64,000 bases of DNA from Bacilli bacterium (GTDB taxonomy: Bacteria; Bacillota_I; Bacilli_A; RF39; UBA660): the NCBI GenBank assembly GCA_900772415.1, contig CAAHEC010000019.1:31794-95793 (forward strand). The letters run 5' to 3'. The position numbers were made by a program, and so were the translations under genes. The notes beneath the pieces are model-generated. The model worked only from the letters and a program-made list of their open reading frames with translations. It was not told the origin of the DNA and ran no database searches. Shown here piece after piece: positions 43,902-51,707 of this stretch. The stretch's first letter is position 1; every line of letters begins with the position of its first letter.

Positions 43902-45125
43902 ATGGAACACATAAATATTAACAAACAACCATATAGTAAGAAAAAGAAAGCTATGACTATAACAGCTTTGGTCGCTGCTGGTGCAATAATAATTGGTGGT
44001 ACTAAAATAGCTTGTAACAAAAAATTAAAAAAACAAGCCGAAGTAACGACTGACTTACAAACTGAAGCTTATGAAAACAGTGATTTATATTTATCGTCTG
44101 ATTTTGATATAAATGATGATAATGCTGTTTTGAAAAGGGCTCAAGATATATATGAAATATCAGAAAAAGAATATAACGTTTTAGATATAAAAAATACTAT
44201 ATATTTATACAATGGAAAGTATGATAGAATAACTTATCCTGAGAATGTTAAGACTGATGATGAGAAATTTATGTATATTCAAGATACTTTAACTTTATGT
44301 TTGCCAGTTACTTTAAATGATTATATAGAAGATTATTATACTATAATGAGTGGCTTTTTGGATGAGGAAGAAGATAGAAGTCTTACTCGTAATATAACTT
44401 CTATGGTTTATGGTTATATGTTTATGCCAGAATATAATGATGCTAAAAAAATGTTAATGGATTTAGCGTTAATTTGTAAAGAGCAAATAAATAACATTAT
44501 AAATAAAGATATATCAAAGTTAAGTGATACTGCAAATAAATACTATGCTTTATATTTACAAGCAAATAGTTTAGAGCTTTCATCAGAAAATAAGGTTATT
44601 TTATTTCAAGAATTTAAAAACAAGTCGTCTTTATTTGCTAGATTTTTAAGTGAGGAAAAGGCAAATGATTTAAATGATGCTTATTCTATAATTGAAATGT
44701 CTAAGAAAAAAATGTTTGGTACTCTATCGGAAAATTTAAGAATTTCTGGTGCTATAAAAGAAGGTATAGATAGCGGCACATTTGCTAAAAATGAAATAAA
44801 ATTGGAAGAGAAATACAAAAAAGAAGATAAAGAAAAAGCAGAAGAAAGAGCTAAAAACTATCCGACAAACAGACAAGAAACTAAAGTTGTAAATAATGGT
44901 GGAAATAAAGTTACTAATTCTTCTGGTAATAGTGAGACAAAGTATGTAGATAAAAATAATAATGAGATAAAAACACCAACAACAATTGAAGAAACAAGTG
45001 AATTTATTGTACCAGTTAATCCAGATGATATACCTAAAGATTGGACTGAAAATGGTGGAGATGTAATAGAAGAATTTACTTATTATGATTCTGCTAACCA
45101 GGGCTATTCAAAAACTTTAAAATAA
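43902..45125 (+). CDS. membrane-anchored extracellular protein, unknown family
   Basis: I do not recognise this 407-residue protein. The basic N terminus (SKKKKAMTITALVAAGAIII) leads into a single membrane helix at about residues 14-33. The rest is extracytoplasmic: a mainly helical, acidic domain (about 50-310), a charged helix (EEKYKKEDKEKAEERAKNY) and an Asn/Thr/Gly-rich tail with VVNNGGNKVTNSSGNSETK. ATG 43902 is preceded by AAGGGGGAG; the GTG at 43860 is an in-frame artefact within the promoter. It has its own promoter and terminator. Surface or envelope role inferred from topology only. Confidence 0.72.
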   Translation: MEHININKQPYSKKKKAMTITALVAAGAIIIGGTKIACNKKLKKQAEVTTDLQTEAYENSDLYLSSDFDINDDNAVLKRAQDIYEISEKEYNVLDIKNTIYLYNGKYDRITYPENVKTDDEKFMYIQDTLTLCLPVTLNDYIEDYYTIMSGFLDEEEDRSLTRNITSMVYGYMFMPEYNDAKKMLMDLALICKEQINNIINKDISKLSDTANKYYALYLQANSLELSSENKVILFQEFKNKSSLFARFLSEEKANDLNDAYSIIEMSKKKMFGTLSENLRISGAIKEGIDSGTFAKNEIKLEEKYKKEDKEKAEERAKNYPTNRQETKVVNNGGNKVTNSSGNSETKYVDKNNNEIKTPTTIEETSEFIVPVNPDDIPKDWTENGGDVIEEFTYYDSANQGYSKTLK

Positions 45126-45138
45126 TTGATAAAATTAT

Positions 45139-45166
45139 ACACTAGGATGTAAATTCTAGTGTTTTT
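45139..45166 (+). terminator. intrinsic terminator
   Basis: ACACTAG pairs perfectly with CTAGTGT across a 10-base loop and is followed by T residues. Confidence 0.75.
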
Positions 45167-45216
45167 CTTTGACTAAAATAGTAAAATATAATAAAATTAT
45201 ATTAGAGGATGATTTT

Positions 45217-46056
45217 ATGTTAGAAAATAGTAATGGGCTTTTTTTAAGGGCACAAAAAGAAGGATATGCGATTCCAGCTTATAATGTTAATAATTTAGAA
45301 TGGGCTAAGATTATATTAGAGACATGTAATTTCGATAAAAGTCCTGTAATCCTTTCTGTATCAGAAAAGTCCGTTCATTATTTTGGTGGATATAAAACGG
45401 TTGTTTCAACCATTAAATCCTTAATTGATGATCTAAAAATAAAAATACCTGTTGTACTTCATTTGGATCATGCAAGCTGTTTTTTATCTTGTAAAGAAGC
45501 GATCGATTCAGGTTTTACGTCCATTATGATTGATTTGTCAAAAGAAGAATATTCAAAAAATGTTGAAATAACAAGTAGTGTTGTTTGCTATGCTAAAAAA
45601 CATAATGTAACCGTTGAGGCCGAACTGGGTGTTATAGGGGACTACAATTCAAGAAGTATATCCTCTGATATAGAAAAGTGCAAAGATTTCGTTTTGACAA
45701 CTCAAATAGATTCATTTGCACCTTCAATAGGAAATGTTCATGGTTTTTATAGTAAAGATAATAAATTAGATTTTGAACTATTAGGTGCCATAAGTAAAGA
45801 AGTTAAAATACCTTTAGTTTTGCATGGTGCTTCAAATTTAGATGCTAATAAACTTAAAACCGCTATTTTTTGTGGAGTATGTAAGGTTAATTTTAATACG
45901 GATTTAATGTATGCTTGGAGTAAAAGCGTAAGAAATTATCTAAACTTAAACAAAGAAGTATATGACCCAAGGGATATAATATTATCAGGTGCTGATTCTA
46001 TAAGAAAAGTTATTCATTTAAAAAATGAAATTATTGAATCTAAAAATAAGGGCTAA
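45217..46056 (+). CDS. class II ketose-bisphosphate aldolase (FbaA-like)
   Basis: A zinc-dependent class II aldolase of 279 residues. AYNVNNLEWAKIIL at the start, zinc/catalytic HLDHASC (about residue 81), VEAELGVIG, SIGNVHGFY and VLHGASNLD, and a phosphate-binding KVNFNTDLMYAW segment are present. Most family motifs fit fructose-bisphosphate aldolase, but the usual GGxED loop after EAELGxxG is replaced by GDYNS. Start ATG 45217 follows GAGGATGATTTT; the TTG at 45169 is in the promoter region. Next to murA as in the Bacillus fbaA-murA-rho-rpmE region. Tagatose-bisphosphate aldolase is an alternative. Confidence 0.86.
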   Translation: MLENSNGLFLRAQKEGYAIPAYNVNNLEWAKIILETCNFDKSPVILSVSEKSVHYFGGYKTVVSTIKSLIDDLKIKIPVVLHLDHASCFLSCKEAIDSGFTSIMIDLSKEEYSKNVEITSSVVCYAKKHNVTVEAELGVIGDYNSRSISSDIEKCKDFVLTTQIDSFAPSIGNVHGFYSKDNKLDFELLGAISKEVKIPLVLHGASNLDANKLKTAIFCGVCKVNFNTDLMYAWSKSVRNYLNLNKEVYDPRDIILSGADSIRKVIHLKNEIIESKNKG

Positions 46057-46113
46057 TTAATCACATTTTTGGTAAAGTTTAATAAAATACAATGTAGATT
46101 ATGGAGGAGTAAT

Positions 46114-47373
46114 ATGCACAGAATAATAATTGATGGTAATAATGAATTAAGTGGTAAAGTAAGAATTAGCGGTTCTAAGAATAGTGCTGTTGCGCTTGTT
46201 CCGGCCGCAGTTTTATGTGATGAAGAAGTATCGATAGCTAATGTTCCTAATATTTCTGATATAGATGCATTAGAAGAAATGCTTGATTTTTTAGGTGCTA
46301 AGGTAACAAAAAAAGATGATATCATGAAAATAGATTCATCTAATATTAAAAATAAACTAATACCTGAAGAAATATCAAAAAAATTAAGAGCCTCATATTA
46401 TTTTATGGGAGCACTTTTAAGTAAATTTAAAAGGGTTGAAATGCATTTTCCTGGGGGTTGTAAAATAGGCGCTAGACCAATAAATCTTCATTTAAAAGGC
46501 TTTGAGTTATTGGGGGCGAAGATAGTTGAAAAAGATAATTTATTTATAATTACTGCGGAAGAATTAAACGGAGCAAAAATAAACTTGGACTTTGCATCCG
46601 TTGGGGCTACAATAAACCTTATGTTAGCAGCCGTAAAAGCGCATGGAACAACTATTATATCAAATGCTGCAAAAGAGCCACATATAGTAAATGTTGCAAC
46701 ATTTTTAAATAATATGGGTGCAAAAATAACGGGTGCTGGTACAAGTGAAATTAAGATTATAGGTGTGGAACATTTACATTCATGCTTTCATGAAGTTGTT
46801 CCGGATTACATAGAAACCGGTACATATATGATTTTGGCAAGTGCTATTGGACGAAATATAACTATTACAAACATAATTCCTGATCATGTTGAATCTTTAA
46901 TATCAAAGTTAGACGAAATGGGGGTTCCTATGCAAATAGGTATTGATTTCATAAGAATTAGTGCACCTAAAAAACTATTTCCAGTAAATATTAAAACTCA
47001 AGTTTATCCGGGGTTTCCAACTGATTTGCAACAACCTATGGCAACTCTTTTAACAAAGGCTTGTGGTAGGTCATTAATAAATGAAACAATTTGGGAAAAT
47101 AGATTTTTAAATTTGAATGAATTAAATAAAATGGGAGCAAAAACAAGTATCCTCACTAATTCGAAAGCCGTTATAGAAGGCCCTGTTAAACTTGTTGGAA
47201 ATAATGTTTTAGCAAGTGATTTAAGAGCGGGAGCCTCTTTAGTTATTGCTGGTTTAATGGCAGAGGGAACAACAGTTATTTCAAATGCTGATTATATATT
47301 AAGAGGTTATGAAAATATAATAGAAAAACTAACTAATATTGGTGCTAAAATAAAACTAGAAGAAATAAAATAG
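46114..47373 (+). CDS. murA: UDP-N-acetylglucosamine 1-carboxyvinyltransferase
   Basis: MurA commits UDP-GlcNAc to peptidoglycan synthesis. The 419-residue enolpyruvyl transferase fold begins IDGNNELSGKVRISGSKNSA. It has the PEP-binding loop FPGGCKIGARPINLH with Cys at residue 116, equivalent to the fosfomycin-binding Cys115, so fosfomycin sensitivity at the target is expected. PGFPTDLQQP and the C-terminal DLRAGASLVIAGL are diagnostic. ATG 46114 is preceded by TGGAGGAGTAAT; earlier in-frame starts lie before that site. Followed by a terminator. Confidence 0.96.
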   Translation: MHRIIIDGNNELSGKVRISGSKNSAVALVPAAVLCDEEVSIANVPNISDIDALEEMLDFLGAKVTKKDDIMKIDSSNIKNKLIPEEISKKLRASYYFMGALLSKFKRVEMHFPGGCKIGARPINLHLKGFELLGAKIVEKDNLFIITAEELNGAKINLDFASVGATINLMLAAVKAHGTTIISNAAKEPHIVNVATFLNNMGAKITGAGTSEIKIIGVEHLHSCFHEVVPDYIETGTYMILASAIGRNITITNIIPDHVESLISKLDEMGVPMQIGIDFIRISAPKKLFPVNIKTQVYPGFPTDLQQPMATLLTKACGRSLINETIWENRFLNLNELNKMGAKTSILTNSKAVIEGPVKLVGNNVLASDLRAGASLVIAGLMAEGTTVISNADYILRGYENIIEKLTNIGAKIKLEEIK

Positions 47374-47398
47374 TATTGTTGAAATACTATTTTTATTT
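47367..47398 (+). terminator. intrinsic terminator after murA
   Basis: AAATAGTATT pairs with AATACTATTT around a short loop, followed by a T-rich tract. Confidence 0.7.
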
Positions 47399-47412
47399 TG
47401 GGGTGATTAATT

Positions 47413-48174
47413 TTGAAAAGAAGATATAAACTATTATTGGGATTTATAATAACTGGAATTATTTTAATAGGTATTTTCATATCAACTAAGGATAAAAAAA
47501 TATATTATTTATCACTAGGTGATTCTCTTGCGGCGGGTCAAACTCCATATAACACAATAGATAAGAGTTATGGTGATTATGTAAGTGAATATTTAAAAGA
47601 TAGAAATTTACTTGAGTTTTATACAAAAAAATTTTCTAAGAGTGGATATCGTAGTATAGATTTACTTAGTGACTTAAAAAATAACAAGGAAATAAATGAA
47701 TATGGTAAGAAAATAACTTTAAAACATGCTTTAATTAAGGCTGATGTAGTTACTGTTAGTATAGGATCTAATGATTTGTTTTATAAATTAAATATAGGAA
47801 ATGAATTTGATTTAGATGATTTTGATGATATATATATATATGTAGATCAATCCTTTAAAGATATAAACAAGTTACTTTATGAACTTAGAAAATCTTGCAA
47901 AGAACAAATAATGGTTTTGGGATTTTATAATCCTTTTACATCATTTTCATCTAATTTATCTAACATGGTTGAACCAGTTATAATTTATGCTAATAATAAA
48001 ATGCAGGAATTAACCAAAAAATATAACATGACATATGTCGATGTGCATGATATGTTTTTAGCTAATGAATCTTATCTCCCAAGTAAATTTGAAATTCATC
48101 CAACAAAGGAAGGATATAAGGCAATGTCTAAAAGAGTAATTAATCTAATTGATAAAAAAACACTTGCAAAATAA
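47413..48174 (+). CDS. SGNH/GDSL-type esterase or lipase, membrane-anchored
   Basis: A 253-residue SGNH hydrolase. The N-terminal membrane helix (about 5-23) is followed by block I YLSLGDSLAAGQ (Ser38), block III VTVSIGSNDLF, and block V EIHPTKEGYKAM with the catalytic Asp/His-type pair (His near residue 231). The family hydrolyses acyl esters of lipids, sugars or cell wall polymers. TTG start with GGGGTGATTAAT upstream. Substrate unknown. Confidence 0.9.
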   Translation: MKRRYKLLLGFIITGIILIGIFISTKDKKIYYLSLGDSLAAGQTPYNTIDKSYGDYVSEYLKDRNLLEFYTKKFSKSGYRSIDLLSDLKNNKEINEYGKKITLKHALIKADVVTVSIGSNDLFYKLNIGNEFDLDDFDDIYIYVDQSFKDINKLLYELRKSCKEQIMVLGFYNPFTSFSSNLSNMVEPVIIYANNKMQELTKKYNMTYVDVHDMFLANESYLPSKFEIHPTKEGYKAMSKRVINLIDKKTLAK

Positions 48175-48192
48175 TAAAACAATTGTTATAAT
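48164..48192 (+). promoter_or_regulatory. rpmE promoter
   Basis: TTGCAA (48164-48169), 17 bases, TATAAT (48187-48192). The -35 overlaps the end of the SGNH gene. Confidence 0.75.
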
Positions 48193-48210
48193 ATAAAAGA
48201 TTTTATATCT

Positions 48211-48229
48211 ATGACTTTTACAAAGTCAT
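48211..48229 (+). promoter_or_regulatory. hairpin in the rpmE 5' leader
   Basis: ATGACTTT and AAAGTCAT form a perfect 8-bp stem with loop TAC, ending six bases before GAAAGGAG, the rpmE ribosome binding site. No T tract follows, so it is not a terminator. A ribosomal-protein leader is plausible. Confidence 0.5.
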
Positions 48230-48249
48230 GGCGAAAGGAGTTATAGAAT

Positions 48250-48474
48250 ATGCCTAAAAAAGAAAGTATCTATATGACTTCTACAGTTACATGTACTTGT
48301 GGAAACACATTTGAAACAAAATCTACTAAGGATAAAATACACGTAGAATCTTGCTATAAATGTCATCCATTCTACACTGGTCAAGCAACTATGCAATCAA
48401 AGACTGGTAGAGCTGAGAAGTTTAATCAAAAATATGGTTTAAAAAGTAATGTTAGTGCATCAAAAGCTGAGTAA
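48250..48474 (+). CDS. rpmE: 50S ribosomal protein L31, zinc-binding type
   Basis: A 74-residue L31. The four cysteines CTC (15, 17) and CYKC (35, 38) form the zinc ribbon of the type A protein, with HPFYTG following. Zinc-binding L31 is replaced by a cysteine-free paralogue under zinc limitation in many bacteria; none is seen here. The extension MPKKESIYM at the start is slightly longer than usual, and the in-frame ATG 48274 could be an alternative. Strong own promoter and AAAGGAG site. Confidence 0.94.
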   Translation: MPKKESIYMTSTVTCTCGNTFETKSTKDKIHVESCYKCHPFYTGQATMQSKTGRAEKFNQKYGLKSNVSASKAE

Positions 48475-48491
48475 TAAAACTTAATAAACTA

Positions 48492-48521
48492 TTGACAAAA
48501 AACATAAAAAAGTGTTATATT
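48492..48521 (+). promoter_or_regulatory. str operon promoter
   Basis: Consensus TTGACA (48492-48497), 18 bases, TATATT (48516-48521), about 95 bases before rpsL. Confidence 0.7.
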
Positions 48522-48536
48522 AAATAAGCTGATTAA

Positions 48537-48561
48537 TTAAGTCTTACTTTGTAAGGCTTAA
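48537..48561 (+). promoter_or_regulatory. hairpin in the rpsL leader
   Basis: TTAAGTCTTAC pairs with GTAAGGCTTAA (11 bp, one G-U) around a TTT loop. It lies early in the transcript, with no T tract, about 50 bases before the rpsL ribosome binding site. Possible leader structure for str operon control. Confidence 0.5.
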
Positions 48562-48614
48562 AAATATATCAAAAAAGAAACACCAGGTAGTGTGTTAAGA
48601 AAGGAGTAGAAAAT

Positions 48615-49028
48615 ATGCCTACAATAAACCAAATTCTTCGTCATGGAAGAAAAAAGAAGACTCGTAAGCCAAAAGCACCAGTTCTACTTGTTAGAACTAA
48701 TACTTTAAAGAAGAAAAACTTATCTTCTTCTTCACCACAAAAACGTGGGGTTTGTACTCGTGTTGGAACTATGACACCAAAGAAACCAAACTCAGCATTA
48801 CGTAAGTATGCTCGTGTACGTTTAAGTAATGGTTTTGAAGTAACTGCTTATATTCCAGGACAAGGACACAATTTACAAGAACATAGTGTTGTGTTAATTC
48901 GTGGTGGCCGTGTAAAGGACTTAATCGGTGTACGTTATCACATCATAAGGGGTACTTTAGATACTCAAGGTGTTGCAGATAGAAAACAAGCAAGATCTAA
49001 GTATGGCGCTAAAAGACCTAAAAAATAA
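48615..49028 (+). CDS. rpsL: 30S ribosomal protein S12
   Basis: A 137-residue S12 of the decoding centre: MPTINQILRHGRKKK at the start, and TPKKPNSALRKYARVRL carrying the lysine at which streptomycin-resistance changes occur. GQGHNLQEHSVVLIRGGRVKDL is conserved. AAAGGAGTAGAAAAT precedes the ATG. First gene of rpsL-rpsG-fusA. Confidence 0.98.
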   Translation: MPTINQILRHGRKKKTRKPKAPVLLVRTNTLKKKNLSSSSPQKRGVCTRVGTMTPKKPNSALRKYARVRLSNGFEVTAYIPGQGHNLQEHSVVLIRGGRVKDLIGVRYHIIRGTLDTQGVADRKQARSKYGAKRPKK

Positions 49029-49066
49029 AATCAGAAATCAATTATAATAATAAAGGAGGATAATAT

Positions 49067-49534
49067 ATGCGTAAAAGACGTGCTGTTAAAAGAGACGTAT
49101 TACCAGATCCAGTCTATAATTCAAAGGTAATTACTAAGTTAATTAATCAAATTATGTTAGATGGTAAACGTGGCAAAGCAGAAAAAATCGTTTATGATGC
49201 ATTTGATATGATTCATGAAAGAACCGGAGAAAATGCAAATGATGTATTTAAAAAAGCTATGGAAAACGTTACTCCAGCATTAGAAGTTAAAGCTCGTCGT
49301 GTTGGTGGTGCAAACTATCAAGTACCAGTTGAAGTTAAGCCAGATAGAGCACAAGCTTTAGCACTTCGTTGGATTGTTAATGCAACTAGATCTCGTGGTG
49401 GTAAGACCATGGCTGATAAATTAGCTAATGAACTAATAGATGCTTCAAATGGAACTGGAGCAGCAGTTAAGAAAAAAGATGATACTCACAGAATGGCAGA
49501 AGCTAATAAAGCATTTGCACATTATCGTTGGTAG
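49067..49534 (+). CDS. rpsG: 30S ribosomal protein S7
   Basis: A 155-residue S7: MRKRRAVKRDVLPDPVYNSK at the start, then KVITKLINQIMLDGKRG and RRVGGANYQVPVEV. It nucleates 30S head assembly and contacts the E site. AAAGGAGGATAATAT precedes the ATG. Confidence 0.98.
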   Translation: MRKRRAVKRDVLPDPVYNSKVITKLINQIMLDGKRGKAEKIVYDAFDMIHERTGENANDVFKKAMENVTPALEVKARRVGGANYQVPVEVKPDRAQALALRWIVNATRSRGGKTMADKLANELIDASNGTGAAVKKKDDTHRMAEANKAFAHYRW

Positions 49535-49548
49535 GAAAGGATTAGTAT

Positions 49549-51621
49549 ATGGCTCGTGAATATTCATTACAAAACACTCGTAACATTGGTATAATGGCAC
49601 ACGTTGATGCCGGAAAAACCACTTGTACAGAGCGTGTTTTATTCCATACCCATAAGATTCACAAAATTGGTGAAACTCACGATGGTGAATCACAAATGGA
49701 CTGGATGGAACAAGAAAAAGAACGTGGTATTACCATTACTTCCGCTGCTACTACTGCATTCTGGAAGGGTAATCGTTTAAATATCATCGACACTCCAGGT
49801 CACGTAGATTTCACAATCGAAGTTACAAGATCACTTAGAGTACTAGATGGTGCCGTTACAGTACTTGATTCACAAAATGGTGTTGAACCTCAAACTGAAA
49901 ACGTTTGGCGTCAAGCAACTGAAATGGGTGTTCCAAGACTTGTTTTCTCAAACAAGATGGACAAAATGGGTGCAGACTTTGCGGCTAGTGTTGAATCTAT
50001 TAAGACAAGATTAGGTGTTAAAGCAACTGCCATTCAATGGCCAATTGGTGCCGAATCAGAATTTGATGGCATAATTGACTTAGTTACAATGAAGGCTTAC
50101 CATTATGATGGTAAACCAGAGGAAAATCCTACTGAAATCGAAATTCCAGCTGATTTAAAAGACATAGCAGAGGAAAAGAGAATTGCTATGATTGAAGATG
50201 CTGCTGAATTTGATGAAGAATTGATGGAGAAATACTTAGAGGGTGCTGAAATTTCTGTTGACTTAATTAAAAGAGCAATCAGAAAGGGTGTTCTTGCAGT
50301 TAAGATGTTCCCAGTAATGTGCGGTACTGCACTTGGAAATATCGGTGTTAAGTTAATGCTTGATGCAGTTATAGATTATTTACCTGCACCAACGGATATT
50401 CCTTCAATTAAGGGTCATGATGAAAATGATCATGAAGTGCTAAGACATGCATCAGATAGTGAACCATTTTCAGCTTTAGCATTCAAGATTATGACAGACC
50501 CATTTGTAGGAAGATTATCATTCTTCCGTGTATATTCAGGTACACTAAAGAGTGGTTCATACGTTCTTAATGCTAATAAAAATGTTAAGGAAAGAATAGG
50601 ACGTATCTTACAAATGCATGCTAATAACCGTACTGAAATATCAGAAGTATATGCAGGTGATATAGCAGCGGCTGTGGGACTTAAAAATACAACAACTGGT
50701 GATACTTTATGTGATGAAAAACACCCAGTAATATTAGAAAAAATGGTTATTCCTGAACCTGTTATTTCAATTGCTATTGAACCAAAGAGTAAGGGAGACC
50801 AGGAAAAAATGTCCACTGCTCTTCAAAAGCTAGCAGAAGAAGACCCAACGTTTAGGGCAGAAACTGATCAAGAATCTGGACAAACTGTTATATCTGGTAT
50901 GGGTGAACTTCATCTAGATGTACTAGTAGACAGAATGAGAAGAGAATTTGGTGTTGAAGCAAATGTTGGTAAACCACAGGTTGCTTATCGTGAAACTTTA
51001 ACTCAAGCTGGTGATTGTGAGGGTAAATATATTAAACAATCAGGTGGTCGTGGACAATATGGTCACGTTTGGGTTAAATTTGAACCAAATAAGGATAAGG
51101 GATATGAATTCGTTGATGCTATTGTTGGTGGTGTTGTTCCTCGTGAATACATACCAGTAGTAGATAAAGGGTTACAAGAAGCTATGAAAACTGGTGTTTT
51201 AGCTGGATATCCTATGATAGATGTTAAAGCAACATTATTTGATGGCTCTTACCACGATGTTGACTCTAACGAAATGGCATTCAAGGTTGCTGCTTCATTA
51301 GCACTTAAAGAAGCTAAGAAAAATTGCAACCCGGTTTTACTTGAACCAATAATGAAAGTTGATATAACTGTACCTGATGAATACATGGGTAATGTTATGG
51401 GTGATATAACATCTCGTCGAGGACGTCCAATGGGTCAAGAATCTGTTGGTAATGCACTTAAAATTAGTGCGTACGTTCCATTATCAGAAATGTTTGGTTA
51501 TGCAACAAGTTTAAGATCGAATACCCAAGGACGTGGTACGTTCATTATGTTCTTCGATCACTATGAAGAAGTACCAAAGAGTATTTCAGAAGACATCATT
51601 AAGAAAAATGGTGCACAATAA
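49549..51621 (+). CDS. fusA: elongation factor G
   Basis: A 690-residue translocase GTPase. G1 is AHVDAGKTT, G3 DTPGHVDF and G4 NKMDKMG, followed by domains II-V with GGRGQYGHVWV and the LPPLEV-equivalent C-terminal SLRSNTQGRGTF. AAAGGATTAGTAT precedes the ATG. It is separated from tuf by a long hairpin. Confidence 0.98.
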   Translation: MAREYSLQNTRNIGIMAHVDAGKTTCTERVLFHTHKIHKIGETHDGESQMDWMEQEKERGITITSAATTAFWKGNRLNIIDTPGHVDFTIEVTRSLRVLDGAVTVLDSQNGVEPQTENVWRQATEMGVPRLVFSNKMDKMGADFAASVESIKTRLGVKATAIQWPIGAESEFDGIIDLVTMKAYHYDGKPEENPTEIEIPADLKDIAEEKRIAMIEDAAEFDEELMEKYLEGAEISVDLIKRAIRKGVLAVKMFPVMCGTALGNIGVKLMLDAVIDYLPAPTDIPSIKGHDENDHEVLRHASDSEPFSALAFKIMTDPFVGRLSFFRVYSGTLKSGSYVLNANKNVKERIGRILQMHANNRTEISEVYAGDIAAAVGLKNTTTGDTLCDEKHPVILEKMVIPEPVISIAIEPKSKGDQEKMSTALQKLAEEDPTFRAETDQESGQTVISGMGELHLDVLVDRMRREFGVEANVGKPQVAYRETLTQAGDCEGKYIKQSGGRGQYGHVWVKFEPNKDKGYEFVDAIVGGVVPREYIPVVDKGLQEAMKTGVLAGYPMIDVKATLFDGSYHDVDSNEMAFKVAASLALKEAKKNCNPVLLEPIMKVDITVPDEYMGNVMGDITSRRGRPMGQESVGNALKISAYVPLSEMFGYATSLRSNTQGRGTFIMFFDHYEEVPKSISEDIIKKNGAQ

Positions 51622-51630
51622 TAAATAATA

Positions 51631-51661
51631 CTAAGGAAAAATACTTGATATTTTTCCTTAG
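51631..51661. repeat. long perfect inverted repeat between fusA and tuf
   Basis: CTAAGGAAAAATA and TATTTTTCCTTAG form a perfect 13-bp stem with a 5-base loop (CTTGA). No T tract follows on the + strand, so a simple intrinsic terminator is not certain. The loop and right arm hold the -35 region of a candidate tuf promoter. Confidence 0.7.
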
Positions 51662-51673
51662 ATTAGATAAAAT
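51645..51673 (+). promoter_or_regulatory. candidate tuf promoter
   Basis: TTGATA (51645-51650), 17 bases, TAAAAT (51668-51673), about 35 bases before tuf and partly inside the fusA-tuf inverted repeat. Confidence 0.55.
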
Positions 51674-51707
51674 AAATATGTAATTTATATATAGGGAGGA
51701 AAATAAA

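Noticed and set aside
50430..50816. A 128-codon open frame on the minus strand inside fusA
   Set aside because: It is antisense to a highly conserved EF-G coding region, has no ribosome binding site, and its translation resembles no protein; it is a by-product of AT-rich codon use.
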